DNA of 64,000 nucleotides from Streptomyces sp. B1I3 (GCF_030816615.1 NZ_JAUSYD010000001.1:1860001-1924000), one strand, 5' to 3'. Counted from the first letter of the stretch, positions 1 through 8,647 are shown. The notes: generated by a model not told the origin, from the letters alone. Program-made: numbers and translations.

Positions 1-280
1 TGAGCGGGACGACGATGTCGCTGAAGAAGATCGCGGCGTCGACCTTGTGCCGGCGCACGGGCTGCAGCGTGATCTCGGTGACCAGCTCCGGCATCATGCA
101 GGAGTCGAGCATCGCGATGCCCTCGCGGACCTTCAGGTATTCGGGCAGTGAGCGCCCCGCCTGGCGCATGAACCAGACCGGGGTGTGCGGCACGGGCTCA
201 CGTCGGCACGCCTTGAGGAACGCCGACTCGTGGGTGGCGGATGTCGTCTGCAGGCCCAGGGGGCGCTCGTTGGCACTCAC
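1..280 (-). CDS. hemE: Uroporphyrinogen decarboxylase, N-terminal part (runs off the window)
   Basis: HemE decarboxylates uroporphyrinogen III to coproporphyrinogen III in cytoplasmic haem synthesis. Only the first 93 codons are present; the rest lies left of base 1. The translation carries the family signature [15 protein letters not shown] at about residues 39-53, including the RQAGR substrate-carboxylate-binding arginines, followed by a typical [17 protein letters not shown] segment. I start at the GTG at 280, which gives a short N-terminal tail usual for actinobacterial HemE; no strong Shine-Dalgarno is visible. It is divergent from the DUF3000 gene with 92 bases between the starts, so the two promoters share that gap. 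Confidence 0.93.
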   Translation of the reverse strand, partial: MSANERPLGLQTTSATHESAFLKACRREPVPHTPVWFMRQAGRSLPEYLKVREGIAMLDSCMMPELVTEITLQPVRRHKVDAAIFFSDIVVPL

Positions 281-359
281 ACACAGAATCTTCGCACGCG
301 GGCCGAAGGAGCCGGACCCCGCACGGGTGTCCCTCCCTGCACGGAGCTCCGGTTCCGCC

Positions 360-365
360 TACTCT
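360..365 (+). promoter_or_regulatory. Candidate -10 of a leaderless promoter for the DUF3000 gene
   Basis: TACTCT fits TANNNT and lies 7 bases before the ATG at 373, with no Shine-Dalgarno between. This spacing is the usual signature of leaderless mRNAs in Streptomyces. No convincing -35 is seen. Confidence 0.4.
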
Positions 366-372
366 TCCCCGC

Positions 373-1032
373 ATGGCTCCGGCTCAGGGACAATATTCCG
401 ATCATTCCGACGGCACTGACAGCAAGGAAGGCACGGAGGACGAATCCGTCCCGCCCGCGTTCCGGTCGGCGGTCGACGCGCTGCGCTCCGCTCGCGTGCG
501 CCCCGAACTGGAGGTCGAGCCGACTCGGCCGCCGCAGCGGCTCGCCCCCCATGCCTACGCCCTGGAGGCGGCGGTGGTGGAGGGCGAGGAGGATCTCGCC
601 GACGGCCGCCTCGTCCTCCTCCATGATCCGTCCGGACATGACGCCTGGCAGGGGACGTTCCGGTTGGTCACCCTCGTACGGGCCGAACTGGAGCCGGAGA
701 TGGCGGCCGATCCGCTGCTTCCCGAGGTGTGCTGGTCCTGGCTGACGGGCGCGCTGGAGGCGCGCGGCCTGTCCTACGGGGAGGCGAGCGGCACGGTGAC
801 GCGAGCAGGCTCGCACTACTTCGGGGCACTGTCCGAACGCCGTCCGGCGACGCAGATCGAGATCCGGGCCTCGTGGACGCCGCGCGAGGGGCGCGGCGGG
901 GTCCCGGACGTCGCGGCGCACCTGGTCGCGTGGAGCGACCTCCTCTGCCAGCTGGCCGGTCTGCCGCCGTCCGACGCGACGGACGCGTCGGTGGTGACGT
1001 TGCCTCAGCGGCGCGGTCCGCAGACGCCATAA
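373..1032 (+). CDS. DUF3000 family protein
   Basis: 219-residue cytoplasmic protein of the actinobacterial DUF3000 family, which sits next to hemE in many Streptomyces. No signal peptide or membrane segment is visible. The first 25 residues are acidic and probably disordered; the conserved part starts near PPAFRSAVDALRSARVRPEL. I chose the ATG at 373, not upstream in-frame starts, because the sequence before it is not protein-like and because a TANNNT hexamer (TACTCT, 360-365) lies 7 bases ahead, as expected for a leaderless transcript. A strong hairpin with a T run follows the stop. Function unknown. Confidence 0.85.
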   Translation: MAPAQGQYSDHSDGTDSKEGTEDESVPPAFRSAVDALRSARVRPELEVEPTRPPQRLAPHAYALEAAVVEGEEDLADGRLVLLHDPSGHDAWQGTFRLVTLVRAELEPEMAADPLLPEVCWSWLTGALEARGLSYGEASGTVTRAGSHYFGALSERRPATQIEIRASWTPREGRGGVPDVAAHLVAWSDLLCQLAGLPPSDATDASVVTLPQRRGPQTP

Positions 1033-1052
1033 CGCTGCGTCACGCCTGTCGG

Positions 1053-1084
1053 GAGCCGGTCGCACAGGGACCGGCTCTCTTTTC
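1053..1084 (+). terminator. Rho-independent terminator after the DUF3000 gene
   Basis: Nine-base perfect stem GAGCCGGTC/GACCGGCTC around a 7-base loop, followed by a T-rich stretch ending in TTTT. It separates the DUF3000 gene from whiI. Confidence 0.8.
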
Positions 1085-1145
1085 GTACAATCGATCGCGC
1101 GTCCTATTTGCCCGAATTGTTACTCACTAAATCGTGATCTTCCTC

Positions 1146-1173
1146 TAAAGGAGGACGCACCTGCTGCCGAAGA
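1146..1173 (+). promoter_or_regulatory. Candidate sigma-WhiG promoter of whiI
   Basis: TAAA at 1146-1149, 16 bases, then GCCGAAGA at 1166-1173. The WhiG consensus is TAAA-N15/16-GCCGATAA, so the -35 is perfect and the -10 matches 6 of 8. It lies 78 bases before the whiI start. whiI is a known WhiG-dependent sporulation gene in S. coelicolor, which supports the reading. Confidence 0.6.
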
Positions 1174-1251
1174 GGTCAATGACCCTTCAAGCACGGTTCG
1201 CCCCGGCTTCACCCCCGAGCCGGCCCGTCCCGCCACTCCCCAGGAGGCCTG

Positions 1252-1914
1252 GTGTCCGTTCTCCTCGAGCAGCCCGCAAGCCTGGTCGCCTACCGCCCGA
1301 ACAAACCGACGGCCATGGTCGTCGTGGCCGACCCGCGCGTCCGTTCCACCGTCACCCGCCATCTGTGGGCTCTCGGAGTTCGTGACGTCATCGAGGCGTC
1401 GTCCATCGCGGAGGCACGCCCCCGCGTCGGCAACCCGCGCGACATCTGTGTTGCCGACGTCCACCTGCCCGACGGCTCCGGGCTGACCCTGCTGTCCGAG
1501 ACCCGAGCCGCCGGCTGGCCGAACGGCCTCGCCCTCTCCGCCGCCGACGACATCGGCGCCGTACGCAACGCCCTCGCGGGCGGCGTGAAGGGCTACGTCG
1601 TCACCGGCACCCGTACCAACATCGGCCACCCCACCCGCCCCGGCATGGCCCCGATCGGTGCCAACGCCGCCCGTATGCACCGCCGGCCTCCCGGGTCCCC
1701 GAGCCACCCGGGCGGCTACCGCGAACTCTCCGGCCGCGAGGTGGAGGTGCTCCGCCTGGTCGCCGAAGGCCAGTCCAACAAGGCCATCGGCGTCTCGATG
1801 GGCCTCTCCGCCCTCACCGTCAAGAGCCACCTCGCCCGCATCGCCCGCAAGCTCGGCACCGGTGACCGCGCCGGAATGGTCGCCGTCGCCCTGCGGACGG
1901 GCATCATCCACTGA
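1252..1914 (+). CDS. whiI: Orphan atypical response regulator WhiI (sporulation)
   Basis: 220-residue response regulator with an N-terminal receiver-like domain (about 20-135) and a C-terminal LuxR/NarL helix-turn-helix (about 155-218, LSGREVEVLRLVAEGQSNKAI...TVKSHLARIARKLGTGDR). The receiver keeps DVHLPDGSG around the usual phospho-acceptor position but the rest of the pocket is degenerate, as in WhiI, which is not controlled by phosphorylation. WhiI acts with BldM on late sporulation promoters. The GTG at 1252 is preceded by AGGAGG (1242-1247). There is no sensor kinase beside it. The position between DUF3000 and ribonuclease D and the WhiG-like promoter fit whiI. Confidence 0.85.
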   Translation: MSVLLEQPASLVAYRPNKPTAMVVVADPRVRSTVTRHLWALGVRDVIEASSIAEARPRVGNPRDICVADVHLPDGSGLTLLSETRAAGWPNGLALSAADDIGAVRNALAGGVKGYVVTGTRTNIGHPTRPGMAPIGANAARMHRRPPGSPSHPGGYRELSGREVEVLRLVAEGQSNKAIGVSMGLSALTVKSHLARIARKLGTGDRAGMVAVALRTGIIH

Positions 1915-2062
1915 CCCCGCTTCCCCGCCCCCTCTCCCACACCCCCCACGGCCCACCCCCCACCGAGACCTCCCCTCCGGACCGGGCCGGGCCCTCCGAG
2001 CCCGATGACCGAACGAGAGGCCCGGACGTGCGCGGATGCGCGTCCGGCCGGTTTACGCGCAT

Positions 2063-2100
2063 CGGCGCCCGTCGACGGAACGTTCCGTCGACGGGCGCCG
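2063..2100. repeat. 38-bp perfect palindrome upstream of ribonuclease D
   Basis: Perfect self-complementary sequence with no loop, centred on AACGTT at 2079-2084; each 19-base arm begins CGGCGCCCGTCGACGGAA. It ends 24 bases before the ribonuclease D start, in the gap after whiI. With no unpaired loop and no T run it is an unusual terminator; it could be a dyad operator, a cruciform or an RNA-processing hairpin. Confidence 0.85.
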
Positions 2101-2124
2101 CGCATACACAGATACCCTTGGCAT

Positions 2125-3399
2125 GTGACCGACGCCCAAGAGACCGCAGCAGACACCTCACTGCGAACCACCGGGGGCGCCCCCCCGGACGACGTCGCCC
2201 CGGCGCCGATCCCCTTGCTCGAGCCACGCGAGGGCATTCCCCCGGTGGTGGCGACCGACGACGCCCTGGCCGGGGTGATCGCCGCCTTCGCGGCGGGCAC
2301 CGGCCCGGTGGCCGTCGACGCCGAGCGCGCCTCCGGCTACCGCTACGGGCAGCGCGCCTACCTCGTACAGCTGCGCCGCGAGGGTGCGGGGAGTGCGCTG
2401 ATCGACCCGGTCGGCTGCCCGGACCTGTCGGGTCTCGGTGAGGCCCTGACCGGCACCGAGTGGATTCTGCACGCCGCGACACAGGACCTGCCCTGCCTGC
2501 GCGACATAGGCATGATCCCGACCTCGATCTTCGACACCGAGCTCGCCGGACGGCTGGCGGGATTTCCCCGGGTCGGCCTCGGAGCCATAGTCGAGAACGT
2601 CCTCGGGTACGCGCTGGAGAAGGGCCACTCCGCGGTCGACTGGTCCACCCGCCCGCTGCCCGAGCCCTGGCTGCGCTACGCCGCGCTCGACGTCGAACTG
2701 CTGGTGGACCTGCGCAACGCCCTGGAGGAGGAGCTGGACCGGCAGGGCAAGCTGGAGTGGGCGCAGGAGGAGTTCGACGCCATCGCCTCGGCCCCGCCCG
2801 CACCCCCGCGCAAGGACCCGTGGCGCCGGACGTCCGGCATGCACAAGGTGCGCCGACGCCGTCAGATCGCGGTCGTACGCGAGCTGTGGACCGCCCGTGA
2901 CCAGGTCGCGCAGCGCCGTGACGTCTCGCCGGGCAAGGTCCTGGGCGACGCCGCGATCATCGAGGCCGCCCTGGCGCTGCCGGTGAACGTGCAAGCCCTC
3001 ACCGCGCTGCCCGGCTTCGGCCACCGCATGGGGCGCCGTCAGCTGGAGCAGTGGCAGGCCGCCGTCGACCGGGCGAAGTCCCTGCCCGAGGCGGAGCTCC
3101 CGCAGCCCGGCCAGCAGCCGGCGGGCCCGCCGCCCCCGCGTTCCTGGGCGGACAAGGACCCGGCCGCCGCCGCCCGCCTGTCGGCGGCCCGCTCGGCGGT
3201 CTCGGGGCTCGCCGAGCGGCTGCGCATGCCGCAGGAGAATCTGATCACCCCGGACACGGTGCGCCGGGTCTGCTGGGAGCCGCCCACGCCCCTGACGCCG
3301 GACGCGGTGGAGGGCGCGCTCGCCGCCCACGGCGCCCGCCGCTGGCAGATCGAACAGGTCGCCCCGCTGCTCCTGCGCGCCTTGGCCGCGCAGGCCTGA
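2125..3399 (+). CDS. rnd: Ribonuclease D (3'-5' exoribonuclease, HRDC)
   Basis: 424-residue RNase D, which trims structured RNA 3' ends such as tRNA precursors. The DEDD exonuclease domain spans about 40-225: VAVDAERASGYRYGQRAYLVQL carries the first Asp-x-Glu, HAATQDLPCL the next Asp, and LRYAALDVELLVDLRNAL the last YxxxD. Two HRDC-like helical regions follow (about 255-325 and 360-424). I start at the GTG at 2125 (protein begins VTDAQETAADTS) because an ATG further upstream in frame would read through the palindrome. It follows whiI on the same strand after about 210 bases. High confidence. Confidence 0.92.
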   Translation: MTDAQETAADTSLRTTGGAPPDDVAPAPIPLLEPREGIPPVVATDDALAGVIAAFAAGTGPVAVDAERASGYRYGQRAYLVQLRREGAGSALIDPVGCPDLSGLGEALTGTEWILHAATQDLPCLRDIGMIPTSIFDTELAGRLAGFPRVGLGAIVENVLGYALEKGHSAVDWSTRPLPEPWLRYAALDVELLVDLRNALEEELDRQGKLEWAQEEFDAIASAPPAPPRKDPWRRTSGMHKVRRRRQIAVVRELWTARDQVAQRRDVSPGKVLGDAAIIEAALALPVNVQALTALPGFGHRMGRRQLEQWQAAVDRAKSLPEAELPQPGQQPAGPPPPRSWADKDPAAAARLSAARSAVSGLAERLRMPQENLITPDTVRRVCWEPPTPLTPDAVEGALAAHGARRWQIEQVAPLLLRALAAQA

Positions 3400-3463
3400 C
3401 CCGACGCGGTGCCCGCCCGTCCCGGCGGGCCCCGCACACACCTCACCCACGACCTCACACACC

Positions 3464-3497
3464 CGTACGCCCCCGCCGATCCGGCCGGGGGCGTACG
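3464..3497 (+). terminator. Hairpin terminator after ribonuclease D
   Basis: Twelve-base perfect stem CGTACGCCCCCG/CGGGGGCGTACG with a 10-base loop, typical of Streptomyces terminators that lack a strong T run. Confidence 0.7.
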
Positions 3498-3671
3498 CAT
3501 GCCACGGGCAGGCCGGTGCCGGGGCGTCCCGGTGCGGGGCTCGGGCCGTGCGGCTCCCCCGCTCATCGGCGAGGATCGAATTCACGCCAGTTCCTGAGCC
3601 CTGTCCACCCGCCGGAGGCGCCCCTGGCCGTGTGACCTTCGCCGCTCCCGCCACGAAGGGTGGGCAGTCTG

Positions 3672-3687
3672 GTTACCCGCAAGTAGC
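3672..3687 (+). promoter_or_regulatory. Candidate fatty-acid regulator operator upstream of fadAB
   Basis: GTTACCCGCAAGTAGC is an imperfect dyad (GTTAC...GTAGC) 72 bases before the thiolase start. It resembles the TTAC-N6-GTAA type sites of TetR-family fatty-acid regulators near actinobacterial beta-oxidation genes. Which protein binds is inference. Confidence 0.3.
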
Positions 3688-3758
3688 ATGAGGGGCGGCG
3701 GCGCGCTCACCGGCGCGCCCCGCAGCAGTGCCATCCCGCACCCTGGAGGAGAGCCACC

Positions 3759-4988
3759 GTGCCTCGTACCATCCGGGACGTCGTCTTCGTCGACGGCGTC
3801 CGCACCCCGTTCGGCAAAGCGGGCCCGAAGGGCATCTACCACGAGACCCGCGCCGACGATCTCGTCGTGAAGGCCATCCGGGAGCTGCTGCGCCGCAACC
3901 CGGACCTGGACCCCGCGAAGATCGACGAGGTCGCCATCGCCGCGACCACGCAGATCGGCGACCAGGGACTCACCCTCGGCCGCACCGCCGGTATCCTGGC
4001 CGGTCTGCCGCAGTCGGTGCCCGGCTACTCCATCGACCGCATGTGTGCGGGCGCCCTGACGGCCGTGACCTCGACCGCCGGTTCCATCGCCTTCGGCGCG
4101 TACGACGTCGTCGTCGCGGGTGGTGTCGAGCACATGGGCCGCCACCCGATGGGCGAGGGCGTGGACCCGAACCCGCGCTTCGTGTCGGAGAAGCTGGTCG
4201 ACGAGTCCGCCCTCTTCATGGGCATGACCGCGGAGAACCTGCACGACAGGTACCCCACGATCACCAAGCAGCGCGCCGACGAGTACGCGGTCCGCTCGCA
4301 GGAGAAGGCCGCCAAGGCGTACGCCGACGGCAAGATCCAGCAGGACCTGGTGCCGGTCTCCGTGCGCCGCACCAACGCCGAGGCGGGCGAGACGGGCTGG
4401 GGCCTGGTCACCGCCGACGAGCCGATGCGCCCGGGCACCACCATGGAGTCCCTCGCCGGTCTCAAGACGCCGTTCCGCGCCCACGGCCGGGTCACCGCCG
4501 GTAACGCCGCGGGGCTCAACGACGGCGCCACCGCCTCGCTGCTCGCCGCCGAGGACGTCGCCCGCGAGCTGGGCCTCCCGGTCAAGATGCGCCTCGTGTC
4601 CTACGCCTTCGCGGGCGTCGAGCCGGAGGTCATGGGCTACGGCCCGATCCCGGCGACGGAGAAGGCCCTGGCCAAGGCCGGTCTCTCCATCGACGACATC
4701 GGCCTCTTCGAGATCAACGAGGCGTTCGCCGTGCAGGTGCTCGCCTTCCTGGAGCACTACGGCATCGCCGACGACGACGCGCGCGTCAACCAGTACGGCG
4801 GCGCGATCGCCTACGGCCACCCGCTGGCCTCCTCCGGCGTCCGCCTGATGACTCAGCTGGCCCGCCAGTTCGAGGAGCAGCCGGAGGTCCGCTACGGCCT
4901 GACGACCATGTGCGTCGGCTTCGGCATGGGCGCCACGGTCGTCTGGGAGAACCCGCACTTCGACAACGCAGCCGGAGGCAGCAAGTGA
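3759..4988 (+). CDS. fadA: Acetyl-CoA C-acyltransferase (thiolase)
   Basis: 409-residue thiolase catalysing the last step of beta-oxidation, thiolytic cleavage of 3-ketoacyl-CoA. Both family halves are present: nucleophile Cys96 in DRMCAGALTAV, the GGVEHMGRHPMG stretch, NEAFAVQ, His354 in AYGHPLASSG and Cys385 in TMCVGFGMG. The GTG at 3759 has a Shine-Dalgarno (GGAGGAG) 7-8 bases upstream. The stop overlaps the GTG start of the next gene, so it forms a translationally coupled operon with the FadB-like protein, as in the trifunctional beta-oxidation complex. Full length, no missing residues. Confidence 0.93.
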   Translation: MPRTIRDVVFVDGVRTPFGKAGPKGIYHETRADDLVVKAIRELLRRNPDLDPAKIDEVAIAATTQIGDQGLTLGRTAGILAGLPQSVPGYSIDRMCAGALTAVTSTAGSIAFGAYDVVVAGGVEHMGRHPMGEGVDPNPRFVSEKLVDESALFMGMTAENLHDRYPTITKQRADEYAVRSQEKAAKAYADGKIQQDLVPVSVRRTNAEAGETGWGLVTADEPMRPGTTMESLAGLKTPFRAHGRVTAGNAAGLNDGATASLLAAEDVARELGLPVKMRLVSYAFAGVEPEVMGYGPIPATEKALAKAGLSIDDIGLFEINEAFAVQVLAFLEHYGIADDDARVNQYGGAIAYGHPLASSGVRLMTQLARQFEEQPEVRYGLTTMCVGFGMGATVVWENPHFDNAAGGSK

Positions 4989-7117
4989 GCACCACCACCA
5001 CTGAGCTTCTGAAGGGTGCGGCCGAGCTGTTCCCCGGCGAGGTCGTCACGCAGGCGCACGTACGTCACCTGGACCTTCCCGGCGGTGCGGGTCGCTTCGC
5101 GCTCATCACGCTGGACAACGGCCTGGACCACACCAAGCCGACCACCTTCGGACCGCAGTCGCTGGCGAACCTTGACGCCGCGATCGACCAGGTCGAGAAG
5201 GAAGCGGCCGAGGGTGCGATCACCGGTGTCGGCATCACCGGCAAGCCGTTCATCTTCGCGGTCGGCGCGGACCTCAAGGGCGTCGAGCTCCTCAGGAACC
5301 ACAAGGACGCGCTGGCCATAGGGAAGGGCGGCCACGACGTCTTCCGCCGCCTGTCCGGCCTGGCGGTCCCCACCTTCGCGTACTACAACGGCGCGGCGAT
5401 GGGCGGCGGCGTCGAGGTCGGCCTGCACTGCTCGTACCGCACGGTGTCCAGGGCGCTCCCCGCGTTCTCGCTGCCCGAGGTGTTCCTCGGCCTGGTTCCG
5501 GGCTGGGGCGGCTGCGCCCTGCTGCCCAACCTGATCGGTGCCGACCGCGCCGTCTCGGTGATCATCGAGAACTCGCTCAACCAGAACCGTCAGCTCAAGG
5601 GCAAGCAGGTCTTCGAGCTCGGGATCGCCGACGCGCTCTTCGACGGCGCGGACTTCCTGGAGCAGTCGCTGATCTGGACCGCGTCCGTCCTCAAGGGCGA
5701 GATCGCGATCGAGCGTCCCGAGGTCGACCGCGGTGACGCCTGGGACCAGGCCGTCGCCCGCGGCAAGGCCGTCGCCGACTCCAAGGTGCACGGCGCCGCC
5801 CCGGCCGCGTACCGCGCGCTGGAGATCATCGCCGCCGCCAAGGACGGCGACCTGAGCGCCGGTTTCGACGCCGAGGACCAGGCCCTCGCGGACCTGATCA
5901 TGGGCGGCGAGCTGCGTTCGGGGATCTACTCCTTCAACCTGGTCCAGAAGCGCGCCAAGCGCCCGGCCGGCGCCCCGGACAAGTCGCTGGCGCGTCCGGT
6001 CACCAAGGTCGGCGTGGTGGGCGCGGGCCTGATGGCCAGCCAGCTCGCACTGCTCTTCCTCCGCCGCCTCGAGGTACCGGTCGTCCTCACGGACATCGAC
6101 CAGGCGCGCGTCGACAAGGGTGTGGGCTACGTCCACTCCGAGATCGACAAGCTGCTCGGCAAGGGCCGCATCAACCAGGACAAGGCCAACCGCCTCAAGG
6201 GCCTGGTCTCGGGTGTGCTGGACAAGGCGGAGGGCTTCTCCGACGCCGACTTCATCATCGAGGCCGTCTTCGAGGAGATCGGCGTCAAGCAGCAGGTGTT
6301 CGCGGAGGTCGAGGCGGTCGCCCCGGCGCACGCGATCCTGGCCACGAACACCTCGTCCCTCTCGGTCACCGAGATTGCGTCGAAGCTGAAGAACCCGGAG
6401 CGGGTCGTCGGCTTCCACTTCTTCAACCCGGTCGCGATCCTCCCCCTCCTGGAGATCGTGCGCGGCGAGCAGACCGACGACGCCTCGCTGGCCACGGCCT
6501 TCGGCGTCGCCCGCAAGCTGAAGAAGACCGCGGTCCTGGTGAAGGACGCCCCGGCGTTCGTCGTCAACCGCATCCTCACCCGCTTCATGGGCGAGATCCA
6601 GAACATCATCGACGAGGGCACCCCGGTCGAGACGGCGGAGAAGGCCATCGAGCCCCTCGGCCTGCCGATGTCCCCGCTGGTGCTGCTGGAGCTGGTCGGG
6701 CCGGCCATCGGCCTGCACGTCTCCGAGACCCTGAACCGCGCGTTCCCGGACCGCTTCACGGTCTCCGAGAACCTCGCGGCCGTGGTCGGGGCGGGCAAGC
6801 GCGGCTTCTACGTCTACGACTCCGGAAAGCCGGAGCTGGACCCGGAGGTCGCCGCCCTCCTCAAGCAGGGCGACACCGTCCTGACCGAGGACCAGGTCCG
6901 CGACCGCGTCCTCGACGCGGTGGCGCAGGAGATCGGCCTGATGCTGGACGAGGGCGTCGTCGCCGAGGCCCAGGACATCGACCTCTGCCTGATCACCGGC
7001 GCGGGCTGGCCCTTCCACCTGGGCGGCATCACGCCGTACCTGGACCGCGAGGGCGTCTCCGAGCGGGTCAACGGCAAGCGGTTCCTGGAGCAGGGCGTGG
7101 CGAGCGTTCCGGCGTAG
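4985..7117 (+). CDS. fadB: Multifunctional beta-oxidation protein: enoyl-CoA hydratase / 3-hydroxyacyl-CoA dehydrogenase
   Basis: 710-residue partner of the thiolase. Residues about 15-240 form a crotonase-type enoyl-CoA hydratase (FIFAVGADLKGVELL; AYYNGAAMGGGVEVGLHC oxyanion loop; LPEVFLGLVPGWGG). From about 340 a Rossmann NAD-binding domain begins (VGVVGAGLMASQLALLFLRR), with NTSSLSVTEIA and the catalytic His region VVGFHFFNPV, then two C-terminal 3HCDH helical domains. The GTG at 4985 overlaps the fadA stop by 4 bases. In this family the two activities hydrate enoyl-CoA and oxidise 3-hydroxyacyl-CoA before thiolysis. A strong terminator follows. Confidence 0.93.
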   Translation: MSTTTTELLKGAAELFPGEVVTQAHVRHLDLPGGAGRFALITLDNGLDHTKPTTFGPQSLANLDAAIDQVEKEAAEGAITGVGITGKPFIFAVGADLKGVELLRNHKDALAIGKGGHDVFRRLSGLAVPTFAYYNGAAMGGGVEVGLHCSYRTVSRALPAFSLPEVFLGLVPGWGGCALLPNLIGADRAVSVIIENSLNQNRQLKGKQVFELGIADALFDGADFLEQSLIWTASVLKGEIAIERPEVDRGDAWDQAVARGKAVADSKVHGAAPAAYRALEIIAAAKDGDLSAGFDAEDQALADLIMGGELRSGIYSFNLVQKRAKRPAGAPDKSLARPVTKVGVVGAGLMASQLALLFLRRLEVPVVLTDIDQARVDKGVGYVHSEIDKLLGKGRINQDKANRLKGLVSGVLDKAEGFSDADFIIEAVFEEIGVKQQVFAEVEAVAPAHAILATNTSSLSVTEIASKLKNPERVVGFHFFNPVAILPLLEIVRGEQTDDASLATAFGVARKLKKTAVLVKDAPAFVVNRILTRFMGEIQNIIDEGTPVETAEKAIEPLGLPMSPLVLLELVGPAIGLHVSETLNRAFPDRFTVSENLAAVVGAGKRGFYVYDSGKPELDPEVAALLKQGDTVLTEDQVRDRVLDAVAQEIGLMLDEGVVAEAQDIDLCLITGAGWPFHLGGITPYLDREGVSERVNGKRFLEQGVASVPA

Positions 7118-7137
7118 CACTCCAACCGCACGAAAGA

Positions 7138-7177
7138 CGCTCGGGCCGCACAGGGTTTTCCCTGTGCGGCCCGAGCG
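7138..7177. terminator. Bidirectional terminator between fadB and the SGNH hydrolase gene
   Basis: Eighteen-base perfect stem with a TTTT loop (arms starting CGCTCGGGCCGCACAGGG). It lies between two convergent genes and should serve both. Confidence 0.85.
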
Positions 7178-7203
7178 CGTGCACATCCGCAGGGTCAGAC
7201 GTC

Positions 7204-8595
7204 CTACCACCGGCCGGCGAACGGAAGGTGCTCGCATTTGTCGGCGCACGGCTCCCTGGACATCGTCGATTCCCTGATCCAGTTGTCTTCGGGAATCCCG
7301 TGTACGCGCAGCCTGTGCTGGGTTGGTGCCGAGTGGAGGGCGCTGAAGACGGTGACGAACTCCAAGAGGTGGGTTCCGGGCTTCCAGTCGTGCGCATGCG
7401 CGACCTTCCACGTGCCATCCTCCTGGACCGGGGCACTCGCGATCATCCGTCCGTTCTCCATGATCGCCACCTGCGAGGCACCCCGCATGGCGGTTCCGGA
7501 GAACCGGGGCCGTGGACCGCTCAGTTTCTCCTCCCTCGGGCCCAGTACCACGGGGGGCTCGACGGTGTCGACGACGGTGAAGTCCACACCCGCGACCGGA
7601 GACACCCCGTGCTCGGTGAGACCGACCGCATGGACCAACTGCTCCCCCGCCGCCCACTTGAAGACTCTTCGCCAGACCCACTTACCCCCGGCGCTGACGT
7701 GCGTACCTCCGATGTACGTACCACGCTCGAAGAACAGAATGTACGAGGTCCCGGGGTCCGCCGTCCCCGAGAACTTCTGCAGGCCACTCACCATCTGTCC
7801 GCTGCGTGGGCTGCCGAAAACGGGGGCGGAACCGACACGTGCCTCGCTGCGCAGGGCGTATTGGGGGGCCTCGACCGTGAATTCGGAAGCGACCGGCGGG
7901 TACGCGGTCGGGACGGACACGGCGGCCCGGTCGACCATGCCGAACGGGAGGCCGACCGCGTTGTCCAGGCCGATGGCGACAAGTCGCGCAACCTCGCGCG
8001 CGCCCAGCTCATTGAAGTGCGTGGCGTCGATGAAGCCGTCGGGATGATTCGGATGCTCACCCGCGTCGACCCAGCGGTAGAACTGTCTCGCACGCTGCGG
8101 ACCCAACTCCTGCAGCATCCCTGTGGTGAGTTGATTGAGGTCCACGAGGGGTGTACCCGTCTCGGCCGCCACCTCCCGCATCAGCTGCGGGTAACCGTCG
8201 TGGGTGTCGGCCACCGATCCGTCGGGCTCGAAGACGCAGCGCGCGGCCGGGGTCATGAGGAGCGGAATCGAGCCCTCCTGCCGAATAGCGGCGAGGTACA
8301 GGTACAGGAATTCCTTGAACTCACGATACCCGTGGTAGCGGATCGGATTGTCAATGCGCTGTTCCACCGCGCCGAAATCGATCGCGACGACGTCTCCCGG
8401 GCTCAGGAGATTCAGGAGCGAAACAAAACGGTCGGTGTAGTAGGAGCGGGCCGTCATCGCGTCGCGTGCGTAGTTGCGGACTTCGAAATACGGCGTCAGG
8501 AAATCGCCCAGGAACTGCCCCCACCCAGCCAGTGGCCCCTCCTCGGCCTTCCGTGATGCGGCCACAGAGTTGCCGATGATACAGAACTTGCTCAT
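7204..8595 (-). CDS. SGNH/GDSL-like hydrolase with two C-terminal beta-sandwich repeats
   Basis: 463 residues. The N-terminal 220 form an SGNH hydrolase fold: GNS at 8-10 in place of GDS (Ser10), and the terminal DATHF motif with Asp190 and His193. Block III reads FGAVEQ where active members carry FGHND/GxN, so the oxyanion Asn is not obvious. From about 240 to 440 are two related Ig-like segments (KFSGTADPGTSYILFFERG and RFSGTAMRGASQVAIMENG). No signal peptide. It is the most downstream gene of the minus-strand glycopolymer cluster, 52 bases after the GT4-stealth gene, so O-acyl removal or transfer on that polymer is a reasonable guess; substrate unknown. Confidence 0.75.
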   Translation of the reverse strand: MSKFCIIGNSVAASRKAEEGPLAGWGQFLGDFLTPYFEVRNYARDAMTARSYYTDRFVSLLNLLSPGDVVAIDFGAVEQRIDNPIRYHGYREFKEFLYLYLAAIRQEGSIPLLMTPAARCVFEPDGSVADTHDGYPQLMREVAAETGTPLVDLNQLTTGMLQELGPQRARQFYRWVDAGEHPNHPDGFIDATHFNELGAREVARLVAIGLDNAVGLPFGMVDRAAVSVPTAYPPVASEFTVEAPQYALRSEARVGSAPVFGSPRSGQMVSGLQKFSGTADPGTSYILFFERGTYIGGTHVSAGGKWVWRRVFKWAAGEQLVHAVGLTEHGVSPVAGVDFTVVDTVEPPVVLGPREEKLSGPRPRFSGTAMRGASQVAIMENGRMIASAPVQEDGTWKVAHAHDWKPGTHLLEFVTVFSALHSAPTQHRLRVHGIPEDNWIRESTMSREPCADKCEHLPFAGRW

Positions 8596-8647
8596 TTACC
8601 TCTCCTCTCCCGTCACCCTTCGACTTCCAGTCGGGTACCACTTCTCT

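Larger units (their letters stand above)
3400..3758 (+). promoter_or_regulatory. Intergenic region between rnd and fadA
   Basis: No gene is supported here. It holds two hairpins: a 7-bp one at 3411-3430 (GCCCGCC/GGCGGGC) and a 12-bp one at 3464-3497. Nearer the thiolase lie an imperfect dyad at 3672-3687 and a GGAGGAG-like Shine-Dalgarno before 3759. Confidence 0.6.

Noticed and set aside
2005..2124. Earlier ATG start for ribonuclease D at 2005
   Set aside because: It would encode the 38-bp palindrome as protein and adds residues without RNase D similarity; the GTG at 2125 is better placed.
4892..7681. 929-codon minus-strand frame opposite fadB
   Set aside because: Antisense shadow; fadB has full domain motifs and the frame also runs through the terminator.
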